From: Chitinophagaceae bacterium | GTDB lineage: Bacteria > Bacteroidota > Bacteroidia > Chitinophagales > Chitinophagaceae | DNA length: 6,899 nt | NCBI GenBank assembly: GCA_017989935.1 | Contig: JAGNOY010000108.1 | Span: forward strand, 1 to 6,899 | Direction of reading: 5' to 3' | Shown: piece by piece, positions 1 to 6,899 of the stretch | How positions within the stretch are numbered: position 1 is the stretch's first letter | Layout: every line of letters starts with the position of its first letter | The notes under the pieces: generated by a model | Told to the model about the DNA's origin: nothing | Databases searched by the model: none | What the model saw: the letters and a program-made list of their open reading frames with translations, nothing else | Position numbers and translations under genes: made by a program

Positions 1-3000
1 CCTCGCCAAGCCTTCTTCAATTAATTCAGGTGTGAGTTCAATATCCAAAGCAAGAGTAAATGCTCCTTTATTTGCAACAAGTAAGCCTGGAATATCATCA
101 GAACTAATTTCTACATCGGTTAATTGCAAGTCAATTTCTTGGTTATCAATAATGAGGCTTATTTGTCCTTTACTTTCTAAAGCTGCAATGTCAGAAGCTT
201 GAAAACTATTAATTTTTGAGGCAACCTCCTTCATCATCGAACCTAACCTAGCACCTAATGTTTTAAAATTGGGTTTTATTTTTTTCTTAATAATATCTTG
301 TTCTGCAGACATAAATTGAATTTCTTTGATATTCACCTCTGCACGAATAATATCCTCTACTGCTCGAATTTTATGTTCCATTGAAGGATCTATCAAAGGA
401 ATTAAAGCTTTTTGCAAGGGCTGCCGAACTTTAATGTTTGCTTTTTTTCGTAATGAAAGTAGCATTGAACAAGCATCTTGTGCAAGTTGCATTCTTTCTT
501 CGAGTGCCAAGTGAATATACGAAGCATTTACTTTTGGAAAATCTGTCAAGTGAACTGATTCAACTTGTTGTCTTTGAGTAATGTCGTTTAAACGCAAAAA
601 TAACCAATCACTAAAAAATGGCGAAAATGGCGCAATGAGTTGACATAATGTTTCAAGACATTCATATAAAGTTTGATACGCAGCAATTTTATCAGTTTCA
701 TATTCTCCCTTCCAAAACCTTCTTCTGCATAATCTTACATACCAATTGCTTAATTGTTCATCCACAAATTCATCAATGAGTCTGCCAGCTTTTGTAGGCT
801 CATAATCATCCATATTTTCCTGTACCTTGATAATAAGTGAATTTAAGGAAGAAATAATCCATTGATCAATCTCAGGCCTCTGGTCTACAGGTATCGTAAC
901 TTCCGAGTATTTAAATCCATCGACATTTGCATATAAGGCAAAAAAACTATAGGTGTTATAAAGTGTATTAAATAATCTACGCTGAGTTTCTTTAATTCCT
1001 TCTAAATCAAATTTCAAACTATCCCATGGCGAGGCATTCGTAATTAAATACCATCTTGTAGCATCAGCACCAAATGTTTGTATGGTTTCAAATGGATCAA
1101 CTACATTACCCAATCGCTTGCTCATTTTATTGCCATGCTTGTCCAAAACAAATCCATTGGCAACAACAGTTTTATAAGCAACCTGATCAAATAATAAAAC
1201 TGCCAAAGCATGTAAAGTGTAAAACCAGCCTCTAGTTTGATCTACACCTTCTGCTATATAATCGGCTGGAAAAACAGCGCCTAAACCGCCTTTTGGTTCT
1301 TCAAATGGGTAGTGCCATTGAGCATAAGGCATTGCCCCACTATCAAACCACACATCTATCAAATCTGGTTCACGAAACATTTTCTGGCCACTTGGCGATT
1401 GCAAAATGATATTGTCAATATAGGGCTTATGTACATCTTTTAAATCTTTTTCAGGACTTTCAGGATGTAACAAAGATTTTATTTCTTCTATACTACCACA
1501 ACAAATTTCTTCGGTGCCATCTTCAGATCGCCAAACAGGTAATGGTGTACCCCAATATCGACTTCGACTTAAATTCCAATCCACCATATTTTCTAACCAA
1601 TTCCCAAAACGGCCTTCTCCTGTAGCTTTAGGCTTCCAATTGATAGTCTTATTCAATTCAACCATTCTGTCTTTTACAGCGGTTGTCTTAATAAACCAAG
1701 CATCTAAAGGATAATAAATAATTGGCTTATCTGTTCTCCAACAATGAGGGTAGCTATGTTCATATTTTTCTACCTTAAATGCCTGTCCAATCTTTTTTAG
1801 ATGTACAGCAATATCTACATTGACGTCTTGATAATCTTTCTGATCTTTATAATTCTTAACGTATCTGCCACTATACTCTCCTGTTCCTTCGATAAACTTG
1901 CCTTCGCGATCAACTAAAGTTAATATCCCTAAATTGTTTTTTTGTCCTACTTTATAATCATCAGCACCAAAGGCAGGTGCGGTATGCACTACACCCGTTC
2001 CATCTTCAGTAGTTACAAAATCACCAACAATTATTCTGAAAGGATCTCCTTGAATCAAACTAATCTGATTAGATTCAAAAGGTAATAATTGCTCGTAACG
2101 CAAGTTTTCCAATTCTGAGCCCTTGTATAATGCTAAGACTTGATAAGGAATTAATTTCGATTCAGATGTATACTCATCAAAATTTGCATCCTCTGCTTCG
2201 TGTTTAAAGTATTTAGATAACAAATTTTCTGCAAGCACCACATGCTGCAATTCGTGCGTATAAGGATTAAATGTTTTAACCAATACATAATTAATATTCG
2301 GCCCAACCGTCAACCCTAAATTTGAAGGCAATGTCCATGGTGTGGTGGTCCATGCCATTACAAAAATATCTGACTGCTTATTCGAAAGCTTATCATATAA
2401 CATTTGCGCACTTTCATCTTTTACCAATTTAAAAAGTACTGTTGCGCTTGTGTCTTTTACATCTTTATAGCACCCAGGTTGATTTAATTCATGTGAACTT
2501 AAGCCGGTACCTGCGGCAGGTGAATAAGGTTGAATTGAAACAGATTTATACAAATACCCTTTAGTGTGCAAGGTTTTTAAACACCACCATAAAGATTCAA
2601 TGTAATCATTCTCATAAGTTACATAAGGATCTTTCAAATCAACCCAATAGCCCATTTTTTCGGTAATTTCGTCCCATTTATCTTTAAACCGACCAACAGC
2701 TTCACGGCATTTTTGATTATAATCCTCAACACTAATTTTCTTTCCAATATCTTCTTTTGTAATACCCAATTCTTTCTCAACGCCTAACTCAACTGGCAAA
2801 CCATGAGTATCCCACCCTGCTTTACGATTTACTTGAAACCCTCTCATAGTTTTATACCTGCACACCATATCTTTCAGCGTTCTTGAAATTACATGATGGA
2901 TCCCAGGCATCCCATTTGCACTCGGAGGGCCTTCATAAAAAACAAACGGCGCTTGTCCTTCACGATTACTAATACTTTTCTCAAATACCCCCTTGGCTTT

Positions 3001-3075
3001 CCATCCTTCAAGAATTTCTTCTTCAAATTTTGGCATATTTAAAACTGAAGGGATATAGTATTTCTGATTTGTCAT
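1..3075 (-). CDS. ileS: Isoleucyl-tRNA synthetase, IleRS2 type, 3' end cut by window
   Basis: Charges tRNA-Ile with isoleucine in the cytoplasm and edits mischarged valine. The frame is open from the ATG at 3075-3073 to the window edge, giving 1025 residues. Bacteroidota IleRS is usually around 1100-1150 residues, so roughly the last 100 are missing. Visible landmarks: YEGPPSANGMPGIHH at 47-61, with GIHH (58-61) in the place of the class I HIGH motif; the CP1 editing domain from about residue 200 to 450, with its Thr-rich WTTTPWTL at 242-249 and HTAPAFGADD at 364-373 (D373 aligns with the E. coli editing Asp342); DVWFDSG at 574-580; HGNKMSKR at 647-654; then the helical anticodon-binding region and a long C-terminal extension like that of eukaryote-like IleRS. 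The start is supported by MTNQKYYIPSVLNMPKFEEE, a normal IleRS N-terminus. No Shine-Dalgarno sequence is seen. No frameshift was found. Identity is certain; the exact subclass is inferred from the motifs and length. Confidence 0.97.
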   Translation of the reverse strand, partial: MTNQKYYIPSVLNMPKFEEEILEGWKAKGVFEKSISNREGQAPFVFYEGPPSANGMPGIHHVISRTLKDMVCRYKTMRGFQVNRKAGWDTHGLPVELGVEKELGITKEDIGKKISVEDYNQKCREAVGRFKDKWDEITEKMGYWVDLKDPYVTYENDYIESLWWCLKTLHTKGYLYKSVSIQPYSPAAGTGLSSHELNQPGCYKDVKDTSATVLFKLVKDESAQMLYDKLSNKQSDIFVMAWTTTPWTLPSNLGLTVGPNINYVLVKTFNPYTHELQHVVLAENLLSKYFKHEAEDANFDEYTSESKLIPYQVLALYKGSELENLRYEQLLPFESNQISLIQGDPFRIIVGDFVTTEDGTGVVHTAPAFGADDYKVGQKNNLGILTLVDREGKFIEGTGEYSGRYVKNYKDQKDYQDVNVDIAVHLKKIGQAFKVEKYEHSYPHCWRTDKPIIYYPLDAWFIKTTAVKDRMVELNKTINWKPKATGEGRFGNWLENMVDWNLSRSRYWGTPLPVWRSEDGTEEICCGSIEEIKSLLHPESPEKDLKDVHKPYIDNIILQSPSGQKMFREPDLIDVWFDSGAMPYAQWHYPFEEPKGGLGAVFPADYIAEGVDQTRGWFYTLHALAVLLFDQVAYKTVVANGFVLDKHGNKMSKRLGNVVDPFETIQTFGADATRWYLITNASPWDSLKFDLEGIKETQRRLFNTLYNTYSFFALYANVDGFKYSEVTIPVDQRPEIDQWIISSLNSLIIKVQENMDDYEPTKAGRLIDEFVDEQLSNWYVRLCRRRFWKGEYETDKIAAYQTLYECLETLCQLIAPFSPFFSDWLFLRLNDITQRQQVESVHLTDFPKVNASYIHLALEERMQLAQDACSMLLSLRKKANIKVRQPLQKALIPLIDPSMEHKIRAVEDIIRAEVNIKEIQFMSAEQDIIKKKIKPNFKTLGARLGSMMKEVASKINSFQASDIAALESKGQISLIIDNQEIDLQLTDVEISSDDIPGLLVANKGAFTLALDIELTPELIEEGLAR

Positions 3076-3094
3076 AGAATAAATAAAATGGGCG

Positions 3095-3102
3095 CAAATG
3101 TA
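3095..3102 (-). promoter_or_regulatory. Candidate -7 promoter element for ileS
   Basis: Read on the minus strand this is TACATTTG, a perfect match to the Bacteroidota sigma-A -7 consensus TAnnTTTG. It ends 19 bases before the ileS ATG, so the transcript leader would be only about a dozen bases. The -33 partner is poor: no TTG sits at the usual 17-23 base spacing, only a TTC 22 bases upstream. The call rests on the -7 match and its position, and it may be chance in AT-rich DNA. Confidence 0.35.
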
Positions 3103-3247
3103 ACGATTTCAACTGAAAATAAGTGAAGGAACCATTCATTGAGCATAAACTTTTTATACTGCAATCCCTAAATTCATTGAGGTATAGCTTCTTTTCTAAA
3201 TTCGCATCATTCAAAATTTTTCCAACAATATTTAGACTTTGATAAAC
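3103..3247. other. Intergenic stretch between ileS and the lipoprotein terminator
   Basis: About 145 bases of AT-rich sequence with no convincing gene, RNA or repeat. An 80-codon open frame on the minus strand crosses it (3265-3023), but that frame starts inside the terminator hairpin and runs out of frame into ileS, and its translation has no recognisable character. I see no riboswitch or T-box-like structure here, and T-boxes are not expected in Bacteroidota. Confidence 0.5.
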
Positions 3248-3278
3248 AAAAAAAAGGTTGCCCAAAGTCGAACAACCT
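3248..3278 (-). terminator. Rho-independent terminator of the lipoprotein gene
   Basis: On the minus strand AGGTTG (3278-3273) pairs with CAACCT (3260-3255) across a 12-base loop. The run of eight T begins within the last stem base (3255-3248). It lies 22 bases past the lipoprotein stop codon, in the right orientation. The stem is short (6 bp) and only half GC, so it may be leaky, but the placement and U-tract fit an intrinsic terminator. It would separate this transcript from ileS downstream. Confidence 0.7.
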
Positions 3279-3300
3279 CTTTCAATTACAAAAAATACTA

Positions 3301-5097
3301 CTATCTCGGAATTCTGAAACTTCCTGTAGCGGTGTAGGCATTGCCAGAAGGTACACCAATCACATTTACAGAGAATGTTCCTATTAGATCACCTGGAGCC
3401 AAAGGATAACTTGTATAATTTATGGTACATGGGGTTGAAATATTATACCAAGTATCAGTAAAACTTCCAACACCACTTATACCAACACCATGTATTGGAT
3501 GTGTACCCACTGTCGTATCAGCATGATTGAATGAAACATAACTATTATTAGCTTGATCTACCACTTCTATGGTTGTGGTATCTGCAAACACATTAGTCAA
3601 TAAATTTGATCCTGGCGCTAAAAATGTTTTTGTGGCACTGATATTCGTCACTGTATTTGTCAAGGTAATTTCCAAATAGGGGGTAATATTCCCACAAGCA
3701 CTGATACTGCCAATATTGTTCAAGCCAGTGACCAAAGTGGCTGTTGATGAACCATACACATTGCTTGATAAGTCATAAGCAATTAAAGTCACTGGAATTG
3801 TTGGTGTGCAAGGTAGGGTATAAGAAAATTGTCCTGATGCATTAGGTAATACCATTAAATTATATGGTTGAATAAATAAAGTAGCATTCGAAATAGGAGC
3901 TCCTAAACAATCTAAAATAGTACCATCAATCGTAGCAGTATTTGCTGTTGGTATGGTCACCGTAATTATCCCTAAATTCTGATTCACATTCGTAGTGGTA
4001 ACTGTTTGTGTATGAATAGGTGTAACACTTGCACAAATAGTCGAATTCGAAAATACATTTAAAGTCATAGTGGCGTTAGGATATACCAATCCGCCTACCC
4101 AACCACTCGAATTGGTTGTGCCATTGCGTTGATCCAAATTGGCTGTATTAATCAATTGCACTGTGTAGCCAGATAATGGATTTCCATTTTGGTCTTGTAC
4201 AGTCATTTCTAATGAAATAGCCGCAGAAGGTGTATCACAATTCCAAAAACTAAAATGCTTCACCTCACCAATATACATATCACCTTGTAAACTTGCTGAA
4301 CCTTCTTCTACCCACATTTCTTTGGCCTCATCATAATACCATAAGGGAATAGAAGCAGGCGCATTGCCTAATAATGAACTTGGTACTTTCATTTGCATGA
4401 TAGCCTTTTGACCCGTTGCAATTTGCAAAGCCACACCGTTTACATCATATAATTCAGCCACCATCATACCAAAACTTTGTAAAAGTCTTTCTTCTTGATT
4501 TGTTGCAGTCAACCCTCTTAAATCTCCAGGCATAGAATTTTGTCCTAACAAAGTTGTTGGGTCAATTTTCTTGGCATACACATATACCTGCCCTGTATAT
4601 CCTTGACCTGTTTGTGCATTCACAATACTATTTGCAGGAAAAGTAATACTCAACCCTCCTGAGAAATTTACAGTACCCCCATTGTTTGATACAAACAGCT
4701 CAGGTGTTCCTTTGGCCAACAACACAATTTTTGCTTGATGTATTTCGCCTACTCTTACAGGAAAAGCGCGTGAACCATTAAAATAGCCTGCTTTCTTCAC
4801 TTTCACTAAACTAGCATGAACAGGCGTGCTGATATTCTTAAAAAAGAATAATCCATTGGCATCCGTCGTTGTTGTATAAATACCTGTTGTAACCACCGCG
4901 TCTTTAATAGCCACACCACTTTCATCTGCGACCTGCCCATAAATCGAAGCTTGTACTTTTTGACTATTATCATAAGGTGTTACTTCTCCTTGAATATAAT
5001 CAATCGATTTTCTACATGATTGAAATATTCCAAGGCCAAGTAACAAAATGCCTAAAAAATAAATACTTGAAAAGTGTTTAAGATGTCTTATTAGCAT
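3301..5097 (-). CDS. Predicted lipoprotein with carboxypeptidase-regulatory-like and FAM171/CILP-like beta domains
   Basis: A 598-residue predicted lipoprotein of unknown specific function. The chosen start (ATG 5097-5095) gives a textbook type II signal: basic MLIRHLK, a hydrophobic core at 11-25, then FQSC with lipid-modified Cys28. The frame stays open upstream to an ATG at 5232, but those 45 extra residues bury the signal peptide and look like translated spacer. Domains, read by eye: a carboxypeptidase-regulatory-like beta sandwich at about 50-130 (pattern GQVADESG..IKDAVV, then TDANGLFFF); a region at about 135-290 resembling the FAM171/CILP-like module of many Bacteroidota lipoproteins (ITFPANSIV, YTGQVYVYAKKIDP, MPGDLRG, LQSFGMM, PLWYYDE, HFSFWNCD); two further Ig/CnaB-like units at about 291-380 and 386-470; and a C-terminal beta-rich domain to 598. 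The mature protein is rich in Thr, Asn, Ser and Val, as in extracellular beta proteins. No catalytic motif is seen, so a binding or structural role at the envelope is an inference. It is probably monocistronic, with its own terminator. Confidence 0.85.
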   Translation of the reverse strand: MLIRHLKHFSSIYFLGILLLGLGIFQSCRKSIDYIQGEVTPYDNSQKVQASIYGQVADESGVAIKDAVVTTGIYTTTTDANGLFFFKNISTPVHASLVKVKKAGYFNGSRAFPVRVGEIHQAKIVLLAKGTPELFVSNNGGTVNFSGGLSITFPANSIVNAQTGQGYTGQVYVYAKKIDPTTLLGQNSMPGDLRGLTATNQEERLLQSFGMMVAELYDVNGVALQIATGQKAIMQMKVPSSLLGNAPASIPLWYYDEAKEMWVEEGSASLQGDMYIGEVKHFSFWNCDTPSAAISLEMTVQDQNGNPLSGYTVQLINTANLDQRNGTTNSSGWVGGLVYPNATMTLNVFSNSTICASVTPIHTQTVTTTNVNQNLGIITVTIPTANTATIDGTILDCLGAPISNATLFIQPYNLMVLPNASGQFSYTLPCTPTIPVTLIAYDLSSNVYGSSTATLVTGLNNIGSISACGNITPYLEITLTNTVTNISATKTFLAPGSNLLTNVFADTTTIEVVDQANNSYVSFNHADTTVGTHPIHGVGISGVGSFTDTWYNISTPCTINYTSYPLAPGDLIGTFSVNVIGVPSGNAYTATGSFRIPR

Positions 5098-5291
5098 AAA
5101 ATTAATTATAGGGTGAAAAATTATTAATAGGACGCAATGATACAAAAAAATGTTAGCGAATTCTAGGACACATCCTAAAAACCTACAACATATTGCAATT
5201 TCATGACAGATAACTTCACTTGTTTCATGCAAACTTTTTCTAGAGTGCCAGATAATGTGTTATTTTACAACCATTCTAAATTTAAGTTGTT
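5098..5291. other. Divergent intergenic region between lipoprotein gene and zapA
   Basis: A 194-base AT-rich spacer that must carry the start signals for both the lipoprotein gene and the zapA-polX pair. No perfect TAnnTTTG element with a properly spaced TTG was found on either strand. The nearest are TATCATTG on the minus strand (5144-5137) and TAAATTTA on the plus strand just before zapA; each has one mismatch and neither has a -33 partner. The only clear structure is the small inverted repeat at 5164-5177. Confidence 0.5.
5164..5177. repeat. Perfect 14-base inverted repeat in the divergent spacer
   Basis: TAGGA and TCCTA flank the four bases CACA, giving a perfect 5-bp dyad. It lies between two divergently transcribed genes, where an operator or a small leader hairpin could sit. 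It has no T-tract on either side, so it is not a terminator. A match of this length can arise by chance, and any regulatory role is speculative. Confidence 0.25.
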
Positions 5292-5573
5292 ATGCAAGAT
5301 TCAATTTCAATTTTACTCAAACTTTGTAATCGAAGCTATAAAGTTAAAGTAGCTCCAGAAAACGAAGCAACTGTGCGAAAAACGATGCAAGAACTTACCG
5401 ACAAACTCAACGATATTAAAAAAAAATTCCCTGGACGCGACGACCATGATTATATGGCCATGACCTTAATCGATTTTATTACCAGTGCAAAAATGCCTTC
5501 CAATAATCAAACTTCCGACTCTGTAGAAATTTCTCAAAAATTACAACAATTAAATCAACTTCTCGACGCATGA
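5292..5573 (+). CDS. zapA: Cell division protein ZapA
   Basis: A 93-residue ZapA-family protein. ZapA binds FtsZ in the cytoplasm and promotes bundling of protofilaments, stabilising the division ring. The N-terminal half has the family pattern: a beta hairpin ISILLKLCNRSYKVKV (5-20), then ENEATVRKTMQELTDKLNDI (23-42), the first helix, and a DYMAMTLIDF segment (53-62) that matches the usual D-Y-x-A-M core. The C-terminus from about 72 (SDSVEISQKLQQLNQLLDA) is heptad-like and likely contributes to the ZapA coiled coil, though it is short. The ATG at 5292 follows AT-rich sequence with no Shine-Dalgarno. Its stop overlaps the start of the polX-like gene (ATGA), which indicates co-transcription and translational coupling. 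The assignment is by family pattern and length (most ZapA proteins are about 85-110 residues). Confidence 0.9.
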   Translation: MQDSISILLKLCNRSYKVKVAPENEATVRKTMQELTDKLNDIKKKFPGRDDHDYMAMTLIDFITSAKMPSNNQTSDSVEISQKLQQLNQLLDA

Positions 5574-6899
5574 CAAATAGCGAAATATCTGATATTTTTT
5601 CTTTCCTTGCTAAATTAATGGATATCCATCAAGAAAATAGTTTCAAAGCCAAGTCCTATGCCAATGCAGCTTTCCAACTAGATAAATTACCCATTCAACT
5701 AACCGATTTACCTAAAAATGAAATTGCTTTTCAAAAAGGTATAGGAGAAAGTACCGCAAAAAAAATTATCGAACTTCTTGAAACAGGTCAGCTAGAACAA
5801 CTCAATGAATTGATCGTAAAAACACCAGAAGGTATCCTCGAATTAATGAAAATTAAAGGCATAGGACCAAAAAAAATCATCACCATATGGCACGATTTAG
5901 GCATCGAATCTCCAGGAGAATTACTTTATGCTTGTAACGAAAACCGACTCATTCATTATAAAGGTTTTGGTGAAAAATCTCAAGATAGCATCCGCGAATC
6001 TTTAGAATTTTATTTCAACAATCAACAACGTTTCTTGTTTGCAGAAATCGAACAACTTGGCTTGCATATTCATCAAATTTTACTTGATAATTTATCTACC
6101 AAAGAAATTTATTTAACAGGCGAACTTCATAGACAAAATGAAATTGTGGATATACTAGAATTTGTAGTTTGCCTTGAAGCCGACCAAGTCAAATCAGCAT
6201 GCACCAATATAGCTGCATTTCATTTTGTTTCTCAAGTTACAAAAGAAGATGTTGACATTGTAAGTTATACTTATCAAGAAAGAATCCCTATCAACATTCT
6301 TTGTTGCAATCCTACCTCTTTAAGCTCGGTACTTTTTAAAACAAATAGTAGCCCAGAATTTATCGAAGAATTTAATCTTCAATTCGGAAATGATTTCATC
6401 AAAAATAATCAACCTGTATTCGAAAATGAAGCTGCCATTTTTGAAAAGGCCCATCTTCCGTTTATTCCTCCTTTTGCCCGAGAAAAAGGGCTTCTTGCTA
6501 ACAAATCAGCGCTCGAAAGACTACCTCATGCGATACAATTGTCCGAAATTAAAGGCGTTATTCATTCACATAGCACATGGAGTGATGGTAAAAATACAAT
6601 GGTCGAAATGGCACAAGCTTGCATCAACAAAGGCTATGAATATTTGGTAATGAGCGACCACTCAGTGTCTTCTTTTTATGCAAACGGACTCAGTATCGAA
6701 CGCATCCAACAACAGCACATTGAAATCGATCAGCTGAATCAACAACTTAAACCTTTTAAAATTTTCAAAAGTATAGAATGTGATATTCTGCATGATGGTC
6801 GACTCGATTATTCAAATGAGATCTTAAGTACTTTCGATATAGTCATAACTTCCATTCATCAGAACTTAAAAATGACTGAAGACAAAGCAATGGAACGAT
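5570..6899 (+). CDS. polX: PolX-family protein with HhH and PHP domains and a degenerate polymerase palm, 3' end cut by window
   Basis: A homologue of bacterial PolX, a family X DNA polymerase fused to a PHP 3'-5' exonuclease used in base-excision type repair. 443 codons are visible; the family usually runs to about 550-570. Order of parts: an 8-kDa-like helical domain (1-80) with helix-hairpin-helix GIGESTAKKI (57-66); a second HhH, KGIGPKKI (96-103); a third HhH-like segment, KGFGEKS (131-137); a nucleotidyltransferase palm (about 155-265); and a PHP domain from about 327. The palm looks inactive. Where active enzymes have GS..RR and a DxD pair there is GELHRQNEIVDILE (184-197), aligning as I195 and E197. 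The third Asp aligns with N242 (PINIL), and the usual GSK.HN is NSSPEF (259-264). The PHP domain looks intact: H332 and H334 (HSHSTWSDG), D363-H364 (SDHS), E403 (IECDIL) and H430 (SIHQN). The start ATG overlaps the zapA stop. Family is certain; the loss of polymerase activity is inferred from motif alignment by eye. Confidence 0.94.
   Translation, partial: MTNSEISDIFSFLAKLMDIHQENSFKAKSYANAAFQLDKLPIQLTDLPKNEIAFQKGIGESTAKKIIELLETGQLEQLNELIVKTPEGILELMKIKGIGPKKIITIWHDLGIESPGELLYACNENRLIHYKGFGEKSQDSIRESLEFYFNNQQRFLFAEIEQLGLHIHQILLDNLSTKEIYLTGELHRQNEIVDILEFVVCLEADQVKSACTNIAAFHFVSQVTKEDVDIVSYTYQERIPINILCCNPTSLSSVLFKTNSSPEFIEEFNLQFGNDFIKNNQPVFENEAAIFEKAHLPFIPPFAREKGLLANKSALERLPHAIQLSEIKGVIHSHSTWSDGKNTMVEMAQACINKGYEYLVMSDHSVSSFYANGLSIERIQQQHIEIDQLNQQLKPFKIFKSIECDILHDGRLDYSNEILSTFDIVITSIHQNLKMTEDKAMER

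Noticed and set aside
326..514. 62-codon plus-strand open frame
   Set aside because: It lies antisense within the conserved ileS coding region and has no recognisable product.
1514..1714. 66-codon plus-strand open frame
   Set aside because: It is antisense to the catalytic-domain part of ileS; the ileS reading explains all of the sequence.
1..3075. Acquired mupirocin-resistance gene (mupA-like) on a mobile element
   Set aside because: The enzyme has the length and motifs of the normal Bacteroidota housekeeping IleRS, and there are no transposase, integrase or terminal repeats in the window.
3023..3265. 80-codon open frame on the minus strand upstream of and overlapping ileS
   Set aside because: It starts inside the terminator hairpin, overlaps the ileS start in a different frame, has no domain-like character and uses spacer-like composition.
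5137..5144. TATCATTG on the minus strand as a -7 element for the lipoprotein gene
   Set aside because: It has one mismatch to TAnnTTTG and no TTG at the expected distance upstream, so it cannot be told from chance in AT-rich DNA.
5219..5235. GTTT/AAAC inverted repeat around CATGC
   Set aside because: The arms are only four bases with a five-base centre; this is too weak to call an operator or hairpin.
6390..6650. 86-codon plus-strand open frame in another phase
   Set aside because: It overlaps the polX-like gene exactly where that gene encodes the PHP HxH and SDHS motifs, so the polX frame is the real one.

Overview
The window is AT-rich chromosomal DNA, most likely from a member of the Bacteroidota (Chitinophagales or Sphingobacteriales type). 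This rests on four things: a long isoleucyl-tRNA synthetase of the IleRS2 type with an altered HIGH motif, a lipoprotein signal with a relaxed Bacteroidota lipobox followed by carboxypeptidase-regulatory-like beta domains, no clear Shine-Dalgarno sequences, and a perfect match to the Bacteroidota -7 element (TAnnTTTG) upstream of ileS. Nothing in it looks like a mobile element, CRISPR array, rRNA or tRNA.

Layout. From position 1 to 3075 on the minus strand lies ileS, cut at its 3' end by the window edge (1025 codons visible, uninterrupted). A 225-bp gap (3076-3300) holds a candidate ileS promoter and, next to the following gene, a hairpin plus T-tract terminator. From 3301 to 5097 on the minus strand is a 598-residue predicted surface or periplasmic lipoprotein. 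A 194-bp divergent spacer (5098-5291) follows. On the plus strand, zapA (5292-5573) overlaps by ATGA with a polX-type gene (5570 to beyond 6899), which is cut at its 3' end.

How the genes relate. ileS and the lipoprotein gene run in the same direction but appear to be separate transcription units, because a terminator lies between them. zapA and polX look like one translationally coupled operon linking Z-ring assembly with a DNA-repair type protein. The same two genes are close neighbours in Bacillus subtilis, so the linkage may be old. The PolX protein is the most interesting product. Its helix-hairpin-helix motifs and PHP phosphoesterase metal ligands are intact, but the nucleotidyltransferase aspartates appear to be lost, which suggests a nuclease or phosphoesterase that is no longer a polymerase. 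The second notable point is the GIHH signature in IleRS in place of HIGH, a swap that has been linked to strong mupirocin resistance in IleRS2 enzymes.
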